This document shows positions 15,249-21,593 of a stretch of 64,000 nt of DNA, one piece after another. Source of the DNA: Eubacterium sp. 1001713B170207_170306_E7 (lineage in GTDB: Bacteria; Bacillota; Clostridia; Eubacteriales; Eubacteriaceae). The translations under genes and the position numbers were made by a program. The stretch is taken from the NCBI RefSeq assembly GCF_015547515.1, contig NZ_JADMVE010000001.1, positions 620,406 through 684,405 on the forward strand, read 5' to 3'. Position 1 is the first letter of the stretch. Each line of letters opens with the position of its first letter. The notes beneath the pieces were generated by a model. The model ran no database searches. It was given only the letters and a program-made list of their open reading frames with translations, and was not told the DNA's origin.

Positions 15249-15263
15249 TCAGACGGTTTTTTT
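15235..15263 (+). terminator. Intrinsic terminator
   Basis: CCGTCTGA (15235-15242) and TCAGACGG (15249-15256) form an 8-bp stem with the loop ACACAA, followed by seven T residues and ATTGATCAAAA. It could end read-through from the antitoxin promoter. Confidence 0.7.
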
Positions 15264-15293
15264 ATTGATCAAAAGTGATCATCAAAGTAATAT

Positions 15294-15351
15294 GGGAACG
15301 CAAGAGCCTACTACGAGAATTGTAGTGCCGGTTTAATTCCGGCAGTTCCCT
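15294..15351 (+). ncRNA. tRNA-like fold without D arm (no. 1)
   Basis: GGGAAC (15294-15299) pairs with GTTCCC (15345-15350) as an acceptor-like stem, with G15300/A15344 unpaired. A nine-base linker replaces the D arm. ACTAC-GAGAATT-GTAGT (15310-15326) forms an exact 5-bp stem with a 7-base anticodon-like loop. With no variable loop, GCCGG-TTTAATT-CCGGC (15327-15343) follows as a T-like arm. The unpaired next base is T. The anticodon-like loop lacks the usual U33, so I do not expect decoding. A minus-strand 64-codon frame across the region (15262-15456) looks fortuitous. Confidence 0.5.
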
Positions 15352-15370
15352 CAATCTTTTCCTTTTTAAT

Positions 15371-15396
15371 GGAAGTGGTAACCTCCTGCCACTTCC
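15371..15396 (+). ncRNA. Hairpin exposing an anti-Shine-Dalgarno loop
   Basis: GGAAGTGG (15371-15378) and CCACTTCC (15389-15396) form a perfect 8-bp stem. The 10-base loop contains ACCTCC, complementary to a GGAGGT ribosome binding site. It lies between the two tRNA-like folds and is not followed by a U-run. Confidence 0.4.
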
Positions 15397-15402
15397 GAAC
15401 AT

Positions 15403-15453
15403 GGCAATGAGTGCACCGATGGGCTTATTCCAGTTCGATTCTGGACATTGCCA
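15403..15453 (+). ncRNA. tRNA-like fold, acceptor and T arm only (no. 2)
   Basis: GGCAATG (15403-15409) pairs perfectly with CATTGCC (15446-15452). TCCAG-TTCGATT-CTGGA (15429-15445) is an exact T arm with a canonical TTCGATT loop, stacked directly on the acceptor. A 19-base segment (15410-15428) replaces both the D and anticodon arms and can form at most a small GC(A)CC-GAT-GGGC hairpin. An A discriminator follows, then CA. The T-rich 15457-15475 could end transcription. Confidence 0.55.
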
Positions 15454-15477
15454 CACTTTTTCATTTTTTTTCCTTTA

Positions 15478-15504
15478 GTACCGGAAGACTCTGCCTTCCG
15501 GTAC
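15478..15504 (+). ncRNA. 10-bp hairpin after the tRNA-like folds
   Basis: GTACCGGAAG (15478-15487) and CTTCCGGTAC (15495-15504) form a perfect 10-bp stem with a 7-base loop. No U-run follows, so it is not a standard terminator. It may be a domain of the same RNA as the tRNA-like folds. Confidence 0.4.
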
Positions 15505-15542
15505 AGAATTAACGAAATAAACAATATTGAAAGGAGCGTTTT

Positions 15543-15596
15543 ATGTTTTTAAAAAACGGTTTGAAAAATCATCCAAAGGTTCATGTGAAGTCGTAG
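15543..15596 (+). CDS. Possible 17-aa leader or remnant
   Basis: AAAGGAG (15529-15535) precedes ATG 15543, which opens a frame for MFLKNGLKNHPKVHVKS and then TAG. The site is good but the product is too short to assign. It is either a leader peptide for the following toxin-like pair or the 5' end of a deleted gene. Confidence 0.25.
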   Translation: MFLKNGLKNHPKVHVKS

Positions 15597-15665
15597 ATTT
15601 TTTTGATGTGTAGTTTATCAAGTGAATTTTTTTGATAGGGTTTTATGCCAATTTTTAATTATTGT

Positions 15666-15677
15666 ATAGTATACTAT
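15666..15677. promoter_or_regulatory. Perfect palindrome overlapping a -10 region
   Basis: ATAGTATACTAT (15666-15677) is a perfect 12-bp palindrome that contains TATAGT/TATACT -10-like hexamers, 31 bases before the 15708 gene. It is a candidate operator for autoregulation of the small protein/HipA-like pair. Confidence 0.45.
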
Positions 15678-15707
15678 GATTAAAACAATAATTGGAGAAA
15701 TAAGAAT

Positions 15708-15920
15708 TTGAATATAAAAATGAAAGTAGATAACAGTCTTAGCTTCAGAATACCAGAATATTTATACGATGATATTGATAGACTTCAAAAGGGAATAAAA
15801 GATAATGTTAACCACCTTGATTGTCTTTATGATGAAGTACAAGGATCAATTAATTTAGCTTATTATGACCATTGTATTAGTTGGGAACAAGCGGAAGAAC
15901 TGAGAAAAAAATATTTGTAA
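15708..15920 (+). CDS. Small partner protein of a HipA-like kinase
   Basis: This 70-residue protein may start at TTG 15708 or ATG 15720. The C-terminal segment INLAYYDHCISWEQAEELRK resembles short helical proteins encoded immediately upstream of stand-alone HipA-like kinases in Firmicutes. The N-terminal half (SLSFRIPEYLYDDIDRLQKG) could be a small dimerisation or DNA-binding unit. It ends 15 bases before the kinase-like gene, and the palindrome upstream suggests autoregulation. An antitoxin or partner role is an inference from position. Confidence 0.5.
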   Translation: MNIKMKVDNSLSFRIPEYLYDDIDRLQKGIKDNVNHLDCLYDEVQGSINLAYYDHCISWEQAEELRKKYL

Positions 15921-15935
15921 AGAAGGAAGAATAGT

Positions 15936-16880
15936 ATGGATTTAATTGATTTTTCAAACTGTCAATCAGGTCTTAGATTTTATGGTGGTTCCGAACAAAA
16001 GAAATCAATCATTTATAATAATGAAATATACATGATGAAATATCCCAAAAAAGCTCAGGAACGTGAACAATTAGATATTTCCTATACGAATAATATTTAT
16101 TCTGAATATATAGGTTGCCATATTTTTGAGATGTTGGGGTTTGAAGTTCAACAAACAGTTTTAGGTACATATCAGGATAAGGAAGTTATTTTGTGTAAAG
16201 ACTTTGTAGATAAAGACAACCGTTTATACGAATTTGCATAAATCAAAAATAGTATTCCAAATGAGCAGGGGACACCAGGATACGGAACAGAACTAAGGGA
16301 ACTTTTGGCTGCTATATGTCAACAGACAATCTATCCAGTCAAAAAAGTAAATGATTTTTTCTGGGCTATGTTTATTGTCGATGCATTGATTGGAAATTTT
16401 GATCGCCATAACGGCAATTGGGGATTCTTAATTAATGAAAAAGATACTAAGGCAAAAATTGCACCTGTTTATGACTGTGGTTCTTGTTTATATCCTAAAT
16501 TAAGCGATGCGAAAATGGAAAAAATGCTCAAAGATAAGGAAGAAATTAGAAAACGTGTTTACGATTTTCCAAATTCAGCCATTAAAGAAAATGGAAAGAA
16601 AATTAATTATTTCAGCATAATTAATAATTTGAAGTATAAAGATTGTAATGAAGCCTTATCCAGAATGATGGATCGTATTGATATGAATGAAATAAAAAAA
16701 TTTATTGATACAGTACCAAATATTTCAAACATTCGGAGACGATTTTATAAAACTTTATTAACGCTGCGATATGATTTAATACTTTGCTCAAGCTTTTTAA
16801 AGCTAAACGAGCAACAACTAATTACAGATCAACGTTTCATTCAATCGGATTATGCTCATGATGATAGAAATGAAAGATAG
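15936..16880 (+). pseudogene. HipA-like kinase split by one in-frame TAA
   Basis: A single frame encodes a kinase of about 314 residues except for TAA at 16239-16241, after LYEFA. Reading continues in phase as IKNSIPNEQGTPGYGTE without loss. The second half carries the HipA catalytic segment NFDRHNGNWGF (about residues 153-163) and YDCGSC (about 178), where HipA kinases have the metal-binding Asp. Known HipA proteins phosphorylate targets such as glutamyl-tRNA synthetase; nothing here shows the substrate. One substitution (for example AAA to TAA) would explain the break. The C-terminus is DDRNER, the acidic-Glu-Arg tail shared by other proteins here. The second part may still be made from ATG 16314 or nearby. 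Confidence 0.75.
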
Positions 16881-16905
16881 ATGAAAAACAAGATTAAGTT
16901 ATTTA

Positions 16906-16927
16906 GAGCCGTTTAGGCTCTTTTTTA
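16906..16927 (+). terminator. Intrinsic terminator after the HipA-like gene
   Basis: GAGCC (16906-16910) and GGCTC (16916-16920) form a short stem with the loop GTTTA, followed by TTTTTTATT. Confidence 0.6.
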
Positions 16928-16996
16928 TTGGACAACAATAAAGCATTTTTGCTCTTTTGGCTGTGCTCTATGTCTTATCAATAGGATAACTATAAT

Positions 16997-17029
16997 AAAA
17001 AGCCTTTGCTAGAAATGCAAAGGCTTTTT
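16997..17029. terminator. Bidirectional terminator
   Basis: AAAAAGCCTTTGC (16997-17009) and GCAAAGGCTTTTT (17017-17029) form a 13-bp stem with A and T tracts at the base. It separates the convergent HipA-like gene and minus-strand peptidase gene and can act on both strands. Confidence 0.75.
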
Positions 17030-17040
17030 ATGGTTGATGA

Positions 17041-18480
17041 CTACGCTGGTACATTTTCTAAATATTGCGGTTCAATATATTCTTTAAGAATTTCATTATC
17101 GGCGCCGAAGTACTTTGCTAAAAGATTGACTAAATCCTGTGTTGAGATCTCTTTGTAAGCGTATTGTTCAAGGATCTGACGCATAAAATCGGTCATGGTG
17201 CTTTTGCCATATTCTTCTTCTAAGCGGTTATACATCGAAGCGCCACAGAAGTACATGGCCAGTGTGTAATCCGGATCGCTGGCAAATGCGCTGTAAGGCT
17301 GTGTGATGTATCCAGAATAACCAACGAGCCCAGGATTCGCAAGGTAGGTTGCCAGGCTTTCGTCCAGCCAGGCGCTGGTATAGGAGTTGCTGCCAACCAG
17401 GGAGTAAAACCACTGGTGCATGATTTCATGAACTGAGGAGGGAACCCCCTCGTCGGCCATGGTGATTAAAACCACTTGTGGATATTCCATTCCCAGCATC
17501 TCCATCTGGGTTTCGACCACATTGAATCGTGAATAAGGATACTTCCCGAGCCGGTAATTACAGTCCTTCAGTGTGTCCATAGCAACATTGAGTGCTTCCT
17601 GGCCTTTATCTTCGCGGCCAGAATGATAGTAGCTGTTGACAAAGATACCGTCGACAACATCGGTTGCGACATGGTAATCATTGCCAATCACAAAAATCAC
17701 ATCACGCACAGCATTTGCAGTAATATCAAGGCCTTTCACAACATTATCGTCAGCGATGATGGAATCGCCCGTTCCGATCACGCTGTAGTCACTGGGGACA
17801 TTTAAATTCACTTTATAATTTGCCATTCGGGAATAAAAGCATTCACCAACGGCGAAATAAGGATAATACTGAAACTGGCCATCATCATAGGGACATAATA
17901 CAGGAATGCAGTTTCCCAGGTAAAAGTCATTCTTTCCCTCACCGACGCTCTGATAGCCAAAACGTGCATTGAGAACAGGGACAAAAGCTTTATAGTGAAA
18001 GGAAATCGAAGCAGTCTCTCCAGGAGACAGTGGTTCATCAAGTTTGAAGCTGAACACCGTTGGATCTGATTCTCTTGATAGTTCAAGCGTGTCTCCAGTT
18101 AATACGTTTAATCCGGATGAAATCTCACTGATCCGTCCGTTTTCAATATCCCTGAACTGGCTGGGATAATCCCGAAAATAAATGGACGGCCAGGAATCTT
18201 CTGAATCGTTGTAGACATCGACGGTAATATCCGCTGAATAGCTTTTTTCTTCCGTGTCTAATTTCATGTTGACCATGTAGTTGTTTCGGATCTCTACTGG
18301 GGCTGAAGCTTCGTTCCATTGTGCGGTATAAGATTTTTGTTCATGATCCGTTTTGTTCACGACAGGATTTGTTGGCTGGGAATGATTGACTGCACGAACA
18401 ACCGCATAGACACCTATTATACATATAATTAGAAATAGAATGGTACAGAGAATAAAACGTTTTTTATTAACGATACGCAT
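17041..18480 (-). CDS. Membrane-anchored M1-family metallopeptidase
   Basis: The product has about 479 residues if ATG 18480 is used; AGGTAGGTG is correctly placed for it and not for GTG 18489. An N-terminal membrane segment (FILCTILFLIICIIGVYAVV) anchors an extracellular M1 (gluzincin) fold. The zinc site is HEIMH, followed 18 residues later by E in WLDESLATYL, giving HExxH-18-E. M1 enzymes cut N-terminal residues from peptides. The usual GAMEN signature is replaced by MLGMEYPQVV, so the exopeptidase anchor may differ. It is the only larger minus-strand gene inside the left half, perhaps a separately acquired cargo gene. Confidence 0.82.
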   Translation of the reverse strand: MRIVNKKRFILCTILFLIICIIGVYAVVRAVNHSQPTNPVVNKTDHEQKSYTAQWNEASAPVEIRNNYMVNMKLDTEEKSYSADITVDVYNDSEDSWPSIYFRDYPSQFRDIENGRISEISSGLNVLTGDTLELSRESDPTVFSFKLDEPLSPGETASISFHYKAFVPVLNARFGYQSVGEGKNDFYLGNCIPVLCPYDDGQFQYYPYFAVGECFYSRMANYKVNLNVPSDYSVIGTGDSIIADDNVVKGLDITANAVRDVIFVIGNDYHVATDVVDGIFVNSYYHSGREDKGQEALNVAMDTLKDCNYRLGKYPYSRFNVVETQMEMLGMEYPQVVLITMADEGVPSSVHEIMHQWFYSLVGSNSYTSAWLDESLATYLANPGLVGYSGYITQPYSAFASDPDYTLAMYFCGASMYNRLEEEYGKSTMTDFMRQILEQYAYKEISTQDLVNLLAKYFGADNEILKEYIEPQYLENVPA

Positions 18481-18595
18481 TTTTTTCACCTACCTTGTCT
18501 TTAAATAAATATACAATTAGTATATCAAATCAAGAAATATATTTCAAATAATTTGAAAATACTGGAACATCTTAAAATTTAAAAGGAGAGTGCAA

Positions 18596-19087
18596 ATGTT
18601 GCTGAAACAAAAGACTGAGGGAATTAATCTTTTGAATAAACTGGATCGTCTGAAAAAGGGAGAAGCTCCTTACAACGATGTAATCAGATGTTACATTGGT
18701 GTGTTCTTATTTTTTACGGAGTCGGTACAATTCGGGAGCCTTAAGGGGTTAAGTGATTATTTTACGGAAATGCTAAATTTGGCAGAAATATATTGTCCCG
18801 AAGAGAAACTTGCTATCCGGGAAAAAGAAGCGGCCATCTATCTGAAGAACGGTTTCTTCAGGGAAGCGTATGATAAATATTGTGAGCTCAGCGATGAAGG
18901 ACAATTTAACGAAGACACCGCTTATGCCATTCGCATAAAATCAAACAGGGCTTTGGCTTTATATGGATTAAAAAGAACAACACACCATATTGTCATTCAT
19001 CGTTGGGAGGATGCGGTTGAAAAAGCACAAACCCTTGAAGATCGAAAGCAGATTGAAGAAAACATCCTGCTTTTGAAAAAGCATTGA
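18596..19087 (+). CDS. TPR-like helical protein, first gene of the kinase cluster
   Basis: ATG 18596 follows AAAAGGAGAG, so it is preferred to GTG 18590. The 163-residue protein is mostly helical, with TPR-like segments (EEKLAIREKEAAIYLKNGFF, REAYDKYCELSDEG). No membrane segment is visible. It ends 12 bases before the kinase gene and is divergent from the peptidase gene. A scaffold role for the kinase is only inferred from its position and helical repeats. Confidence 0.55.
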   Translation: MLLKQKTEGINLLNKLDRLKKGEAPYNDVIRCYIGVFLFFTESVQFGSLKGLSDYFTEMLNLAEIYCPEEKLAIREKEAAIYLKNGFFREAYDKYCELSDEGQFNEDTAYAIRIKSNRALALYGLKRTTHHIVIHRWEDAVEKAQTLEDRKQIEENILLLKKH

Positions 19088-19099
19088 GAGTGAACGGTT

Positions 19100-20914
19100 A
19101 TGAAAAATTTAATAGGAACGACTCTGGATGAGCACTACAAATTCATATCAGTAATTGGCGAAGGAGCGACAAGTACTGTTTATCTGGCAACAGATCTGCA
19201 GATGGGGGCAATGTGGGCAATCAAGGTATTGGATAAAGGAAATAATATTCAGGCGTTTCACCGCCAAAAGGAAGAAGCCATTATGCTTTCAAAGTTTTCA
19301 AATCCAATGTTTCCAAGGGTCTTGCCAACTATTTATGATCAACCTGAAGCATTGTATATTGTCATGGACTATGTCCATGGGGTGCAGCTCAGTGAATTTT
19401 TAGAAAACAATACAATATCTGTTATGCAGGCGATCAATTGGCTGAAGCAGATTTGCCATGGAATTGAATATCTTCATGAACAGGGCTATGCATACTGTGA
19501 TCTTAAGCCAGATAATATCGTGATCAACAATCATTTTTTAAAAATGATTGATTTTGGAGCTTGTAAAAAAATAGGAGATACCACAAATCGACGAGCTGGA
19601 ACAGCGGAGTTTTCGCCGCCTGAGTACGCAAATCGTTCGATTCCAGTAGGTACCTATACGGATATTTATGCCATTGGAAAACTTGGTCAATATATCTGCG
19701 GTTTCCTTGAAGAAAAAGAAAAACCATCAGAATTAATCTCTTTTTTAAATCTTTGCTGTCAGGCTGATTATGAACAAAGGCCCAAAAGTGCCGAAGATGT
19801 TTATGCATTATTTCATCGAATCGAACAAAAAAACGATCCTGTTTCAGGCTATAAAGTTCGCTTGGCGGTTTTTCTGAGTTGTATTATTTTGTGTATCGTC
19901 TCCTTTACACTTGGAATGTATGGCTATTTCAGCAATGTTCAGGCTTATCGCAATGAATTTAATGTTTTATTTAATCAAGCAGTTAAGTATGAACAAGAAG
20001 GAGATATTACCAACGCAACAGAAGCTTACCTCAATGCCTCGATTAAAGATCCAGGGCGAACGGAAGTATACGAAAAAATATATCAGCTGATGCTCCCGAA
20101 AAAAACGGACGAAAATGTCAAAGAAAAAAACAAAGCGTTATTGGATGTTTTCAGAGAAAGAACGGAACCTAAATATTTAAGTGAGTCACTCAGAAGCCAG
20201 TTGTCAGAACTTTGTATTGAACAGGACAGTCCCATTTATCAGGAATATGCAAAGACGCTCCTGAAAAATATGAAGGGAGAAAAGGCCGAGATCCTTCAAA
20301 GCATTGTAAACGGACAAGGTGATACCAATCAGATTATAGAGCAGCTCAAGCATTTAATAGAGTCTACAGATAATACAGATGAAAAAATGGATTCTCTATT
20401 TCTTCTGTTGAATGTTTACTCAAATTTAGGCTCCTGGAATCAGGAAAATATAGATTTTGTTAAAATCACACTTCAGTCCATGAATCAGGATGTACTAAAC
20501 AATCATGTGAAACTGATTCCTGCGTATAAATTAATTGCATTAGGTTTATCGAATAACCTTGATGACATGAATTCACGACAAGAAGCCTTGAAGTGGTGGA
20601 ATAAATTAGATAGTTTCCATGCAGAATACACAAAAGAAGAAAATATCACAAGAGGAAAATTGTTTTATGCAGAAGGTGACTATACAAAAGCAGCAGAAAG
20701 TTTCGGCATGGCCATTGATAAAGACAGCAACGATCTATTGAGCTATCTGTACGCGATTGATTCTTTGCTGAAATCAGGAAACAACGGGGAGGCGGGTAAT
20801 CTTTGGCAAAAGGCAAAAGCTTTGAAAGTAAAACAAAATGAAAGCTTATCTGCAAATCTTTTGTACCAATATAATGCCTTGCAGCTTCAAATGCAAATGT
20901 ACGGAATCCAATAA
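19100..20914 (+). CDS. Transmembrane Ser/Thr protein kinase with TPR region
   Basis: The 604-residue protein has an N-terminal kinase domain (residues about 10-235). Its motifs are GEGATSTVY (glycine loop), AIKVLDK (Lys), YCDLKPDNIVI (catalytic loop, YCD for HRD), IDFGACKK (DFG) and GTAEFSPPEY (activation segment end). One membrane segment lies at about 252-275 (LAVFLSCIILCIVSFTLGMY). The outer C-terminal part has TPR-like repeats (EQEGDITNATEAYLNASI, AEGDYTKAAESFGMAI), not the PASTA repeats usual in Firmicute PrkC. It probably senses a protein partner outside and phosphorylates FHA-recognised Thr residues inside. A PP2C phosphatase and FHA gene follow in the same cluster. Confidence 0.9.
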   Translation: MKNLIGTTLDEHYKFISVIGEGATSTVYLATDLQMGAMWAIKVLDKGNNIQAFHRQKEEAIMLSKFSNPMFPRVLPTIYDQPEALYIVMDYVHGVQLSEFLENNTISVMQAINWLKQICHGIEYLHEQGYAYCDLKPDNIVINNHFLKMIDFGACKKIGDTTNRRAGTAEFSPPEYANRSIPVGTYTDIYAIGKLGQYICGFLEEKEKPSELISFLNLCCQADYEQRPKSAEDVYALFHRIEQKNDPVSGYKVRLAVFLSCIILCIVSFTLGMYGYFSNVQAYRNEFNVLFNQAVKYEQEGDITNATEAYLNASIKDPGRTEVYEKIYQLMLPKKTDENVKEKNKALLDVFRERTEPKYLSESLRSQLSELCIEQDSPIYQEYAKTLLKNMKGEKAEILQSIVNGQGDTNQIIEQLKHLIESTDNTDEKMDSLFLLLNVYSNLGSWNQENIDFVKITLQSMNQDVLNNHVKLIPAYKLIALGLSNNLDDMNSRQEALKWWNKLDSFHAEYTKEENITRGKLFYAEGDYTKAAESFGMAIDKDSNDLLSYLYAIDSLLKSGNNGEAGNLWQKAKALKVKQNESLSANLLYQYNALQLQMQMYGIQ

Positions 20915-21019
20915 AAGACTTTAATAAAACCTAAACGCTGTAAGCAGAGTAGTGATTATGTCTGCCTGGCTTTACTAAATCATATAAATCAAATTATAAG
21001 AACTGTAAGGAGGTTCAAT

Positions 21020-21280
21020 ATGAGGATTTACATACTACACATTCTTCTGGCGGTCGGGATTGTGATGATTCTTATCGCTTGCTTCGCTTTGTTTTTAGAA
21101 AACAGGCGCATCGCCGTTCTAAAACAACAAATTGGTCTCTATATTTACAATCCAATAGACCAATCGCGCCATAAAAGAATATATGGTATTGCTTTGGCGC
21201 TAATCCTGTTTGGAAGTATGGATTTTATTGTTTTAATCATGATTAGTTATTTTTTTAAAATAACTTTGTTTATTGGCTAA
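21020..21280 (+). CDS. Small two-helix membrane protein
   Basis: AAGGAGG (21008-21014) sets the ATG. The 86-residue product has an N-terminal hydrophobic segment (IYILHILLAVGIVMILIACFALF) and a second one (YGIALALILFGSMDFIVLIM) joined by a basic loop. No family is recognised. It lies between the kinase and the giant surface protein and may be part of the same membrane assembly. Confidence 0.5.
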   Translation: MRIYILHILLAVGIVMILIACFALFLENRRIAVLKQQIGLYIYNPIDQSRHKRIYGIALALILFGSMDFIVLIMISYFFKITLFIG

Positions 21281-21339
21281 AATACTTCGCATTCCCGAAT
21301 CGGGGACACCGGGTAATGAAAACATGAAAGGAGTTCTCT

Positions 21340-21576
21340 ATGTACAGCAGCAATGTATTTTTTGTTTTAAGCATTCTCTTTTTAATTGCGTCTATCGTTC
21401 TGTACCATTTGCTGCAAATAAGATCGATCAGGCGCTCTTTTAAAAATAATACGCATAAAAAAGAAAACAAAGAGCAAGAAAAAAATCACAAAAGCACCAA
21501 TGACCAGGGAAAGAGAAATGTTTTACATCCTACCGTGCTTTTAGATGAAGATGAAGAACAACAAAAACCGTTATAA
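21340..21576 (+). CDS. Small membrane protein with charged tail
   Basis: GAAAGGAG precedes the ATG. The 78-residue product has one membrane segment (VFFVLSILFLIASIVLYHLL) and a cytoplasmic, strongly charged tail (KKENKEQEKNHKSTNDQGKR) ending in DEDEEQQKPL. No family is recognised. Thr and Ser residues in the tail (KSTND, HPTVL) could be targets of the adjacent kinase, which is speculation. Confidence 0.45.
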   Translation: MYSSNVFFVLSILFLIASIVLYHLLQIRSIRRSFKNNTHKKENKEQEKNHKSTNDQGKRNVLHPTVLLDEDEEQQKPL

Positions 21577-21593
21577 AATAATTGGAGGAGAAA

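Noticed and set aside
15262..15456. 64-codon minus-strand open frame
   Set aside because: It covers exactly the tRNA-like folds and hairpins. The Arg-rich translation reflects their sequence, and no Shine-Dalgarno is evident.
15005..21310. Recurring GGGGACACC / GGGACACCAGG sequence at about 15009, 16269 and 21301
   Set aside because: The 16269 copy encodes a conserved part of the HipA-like protein (QGTPGYG), and the others lack a shared flank. I judge the similarity accidental.
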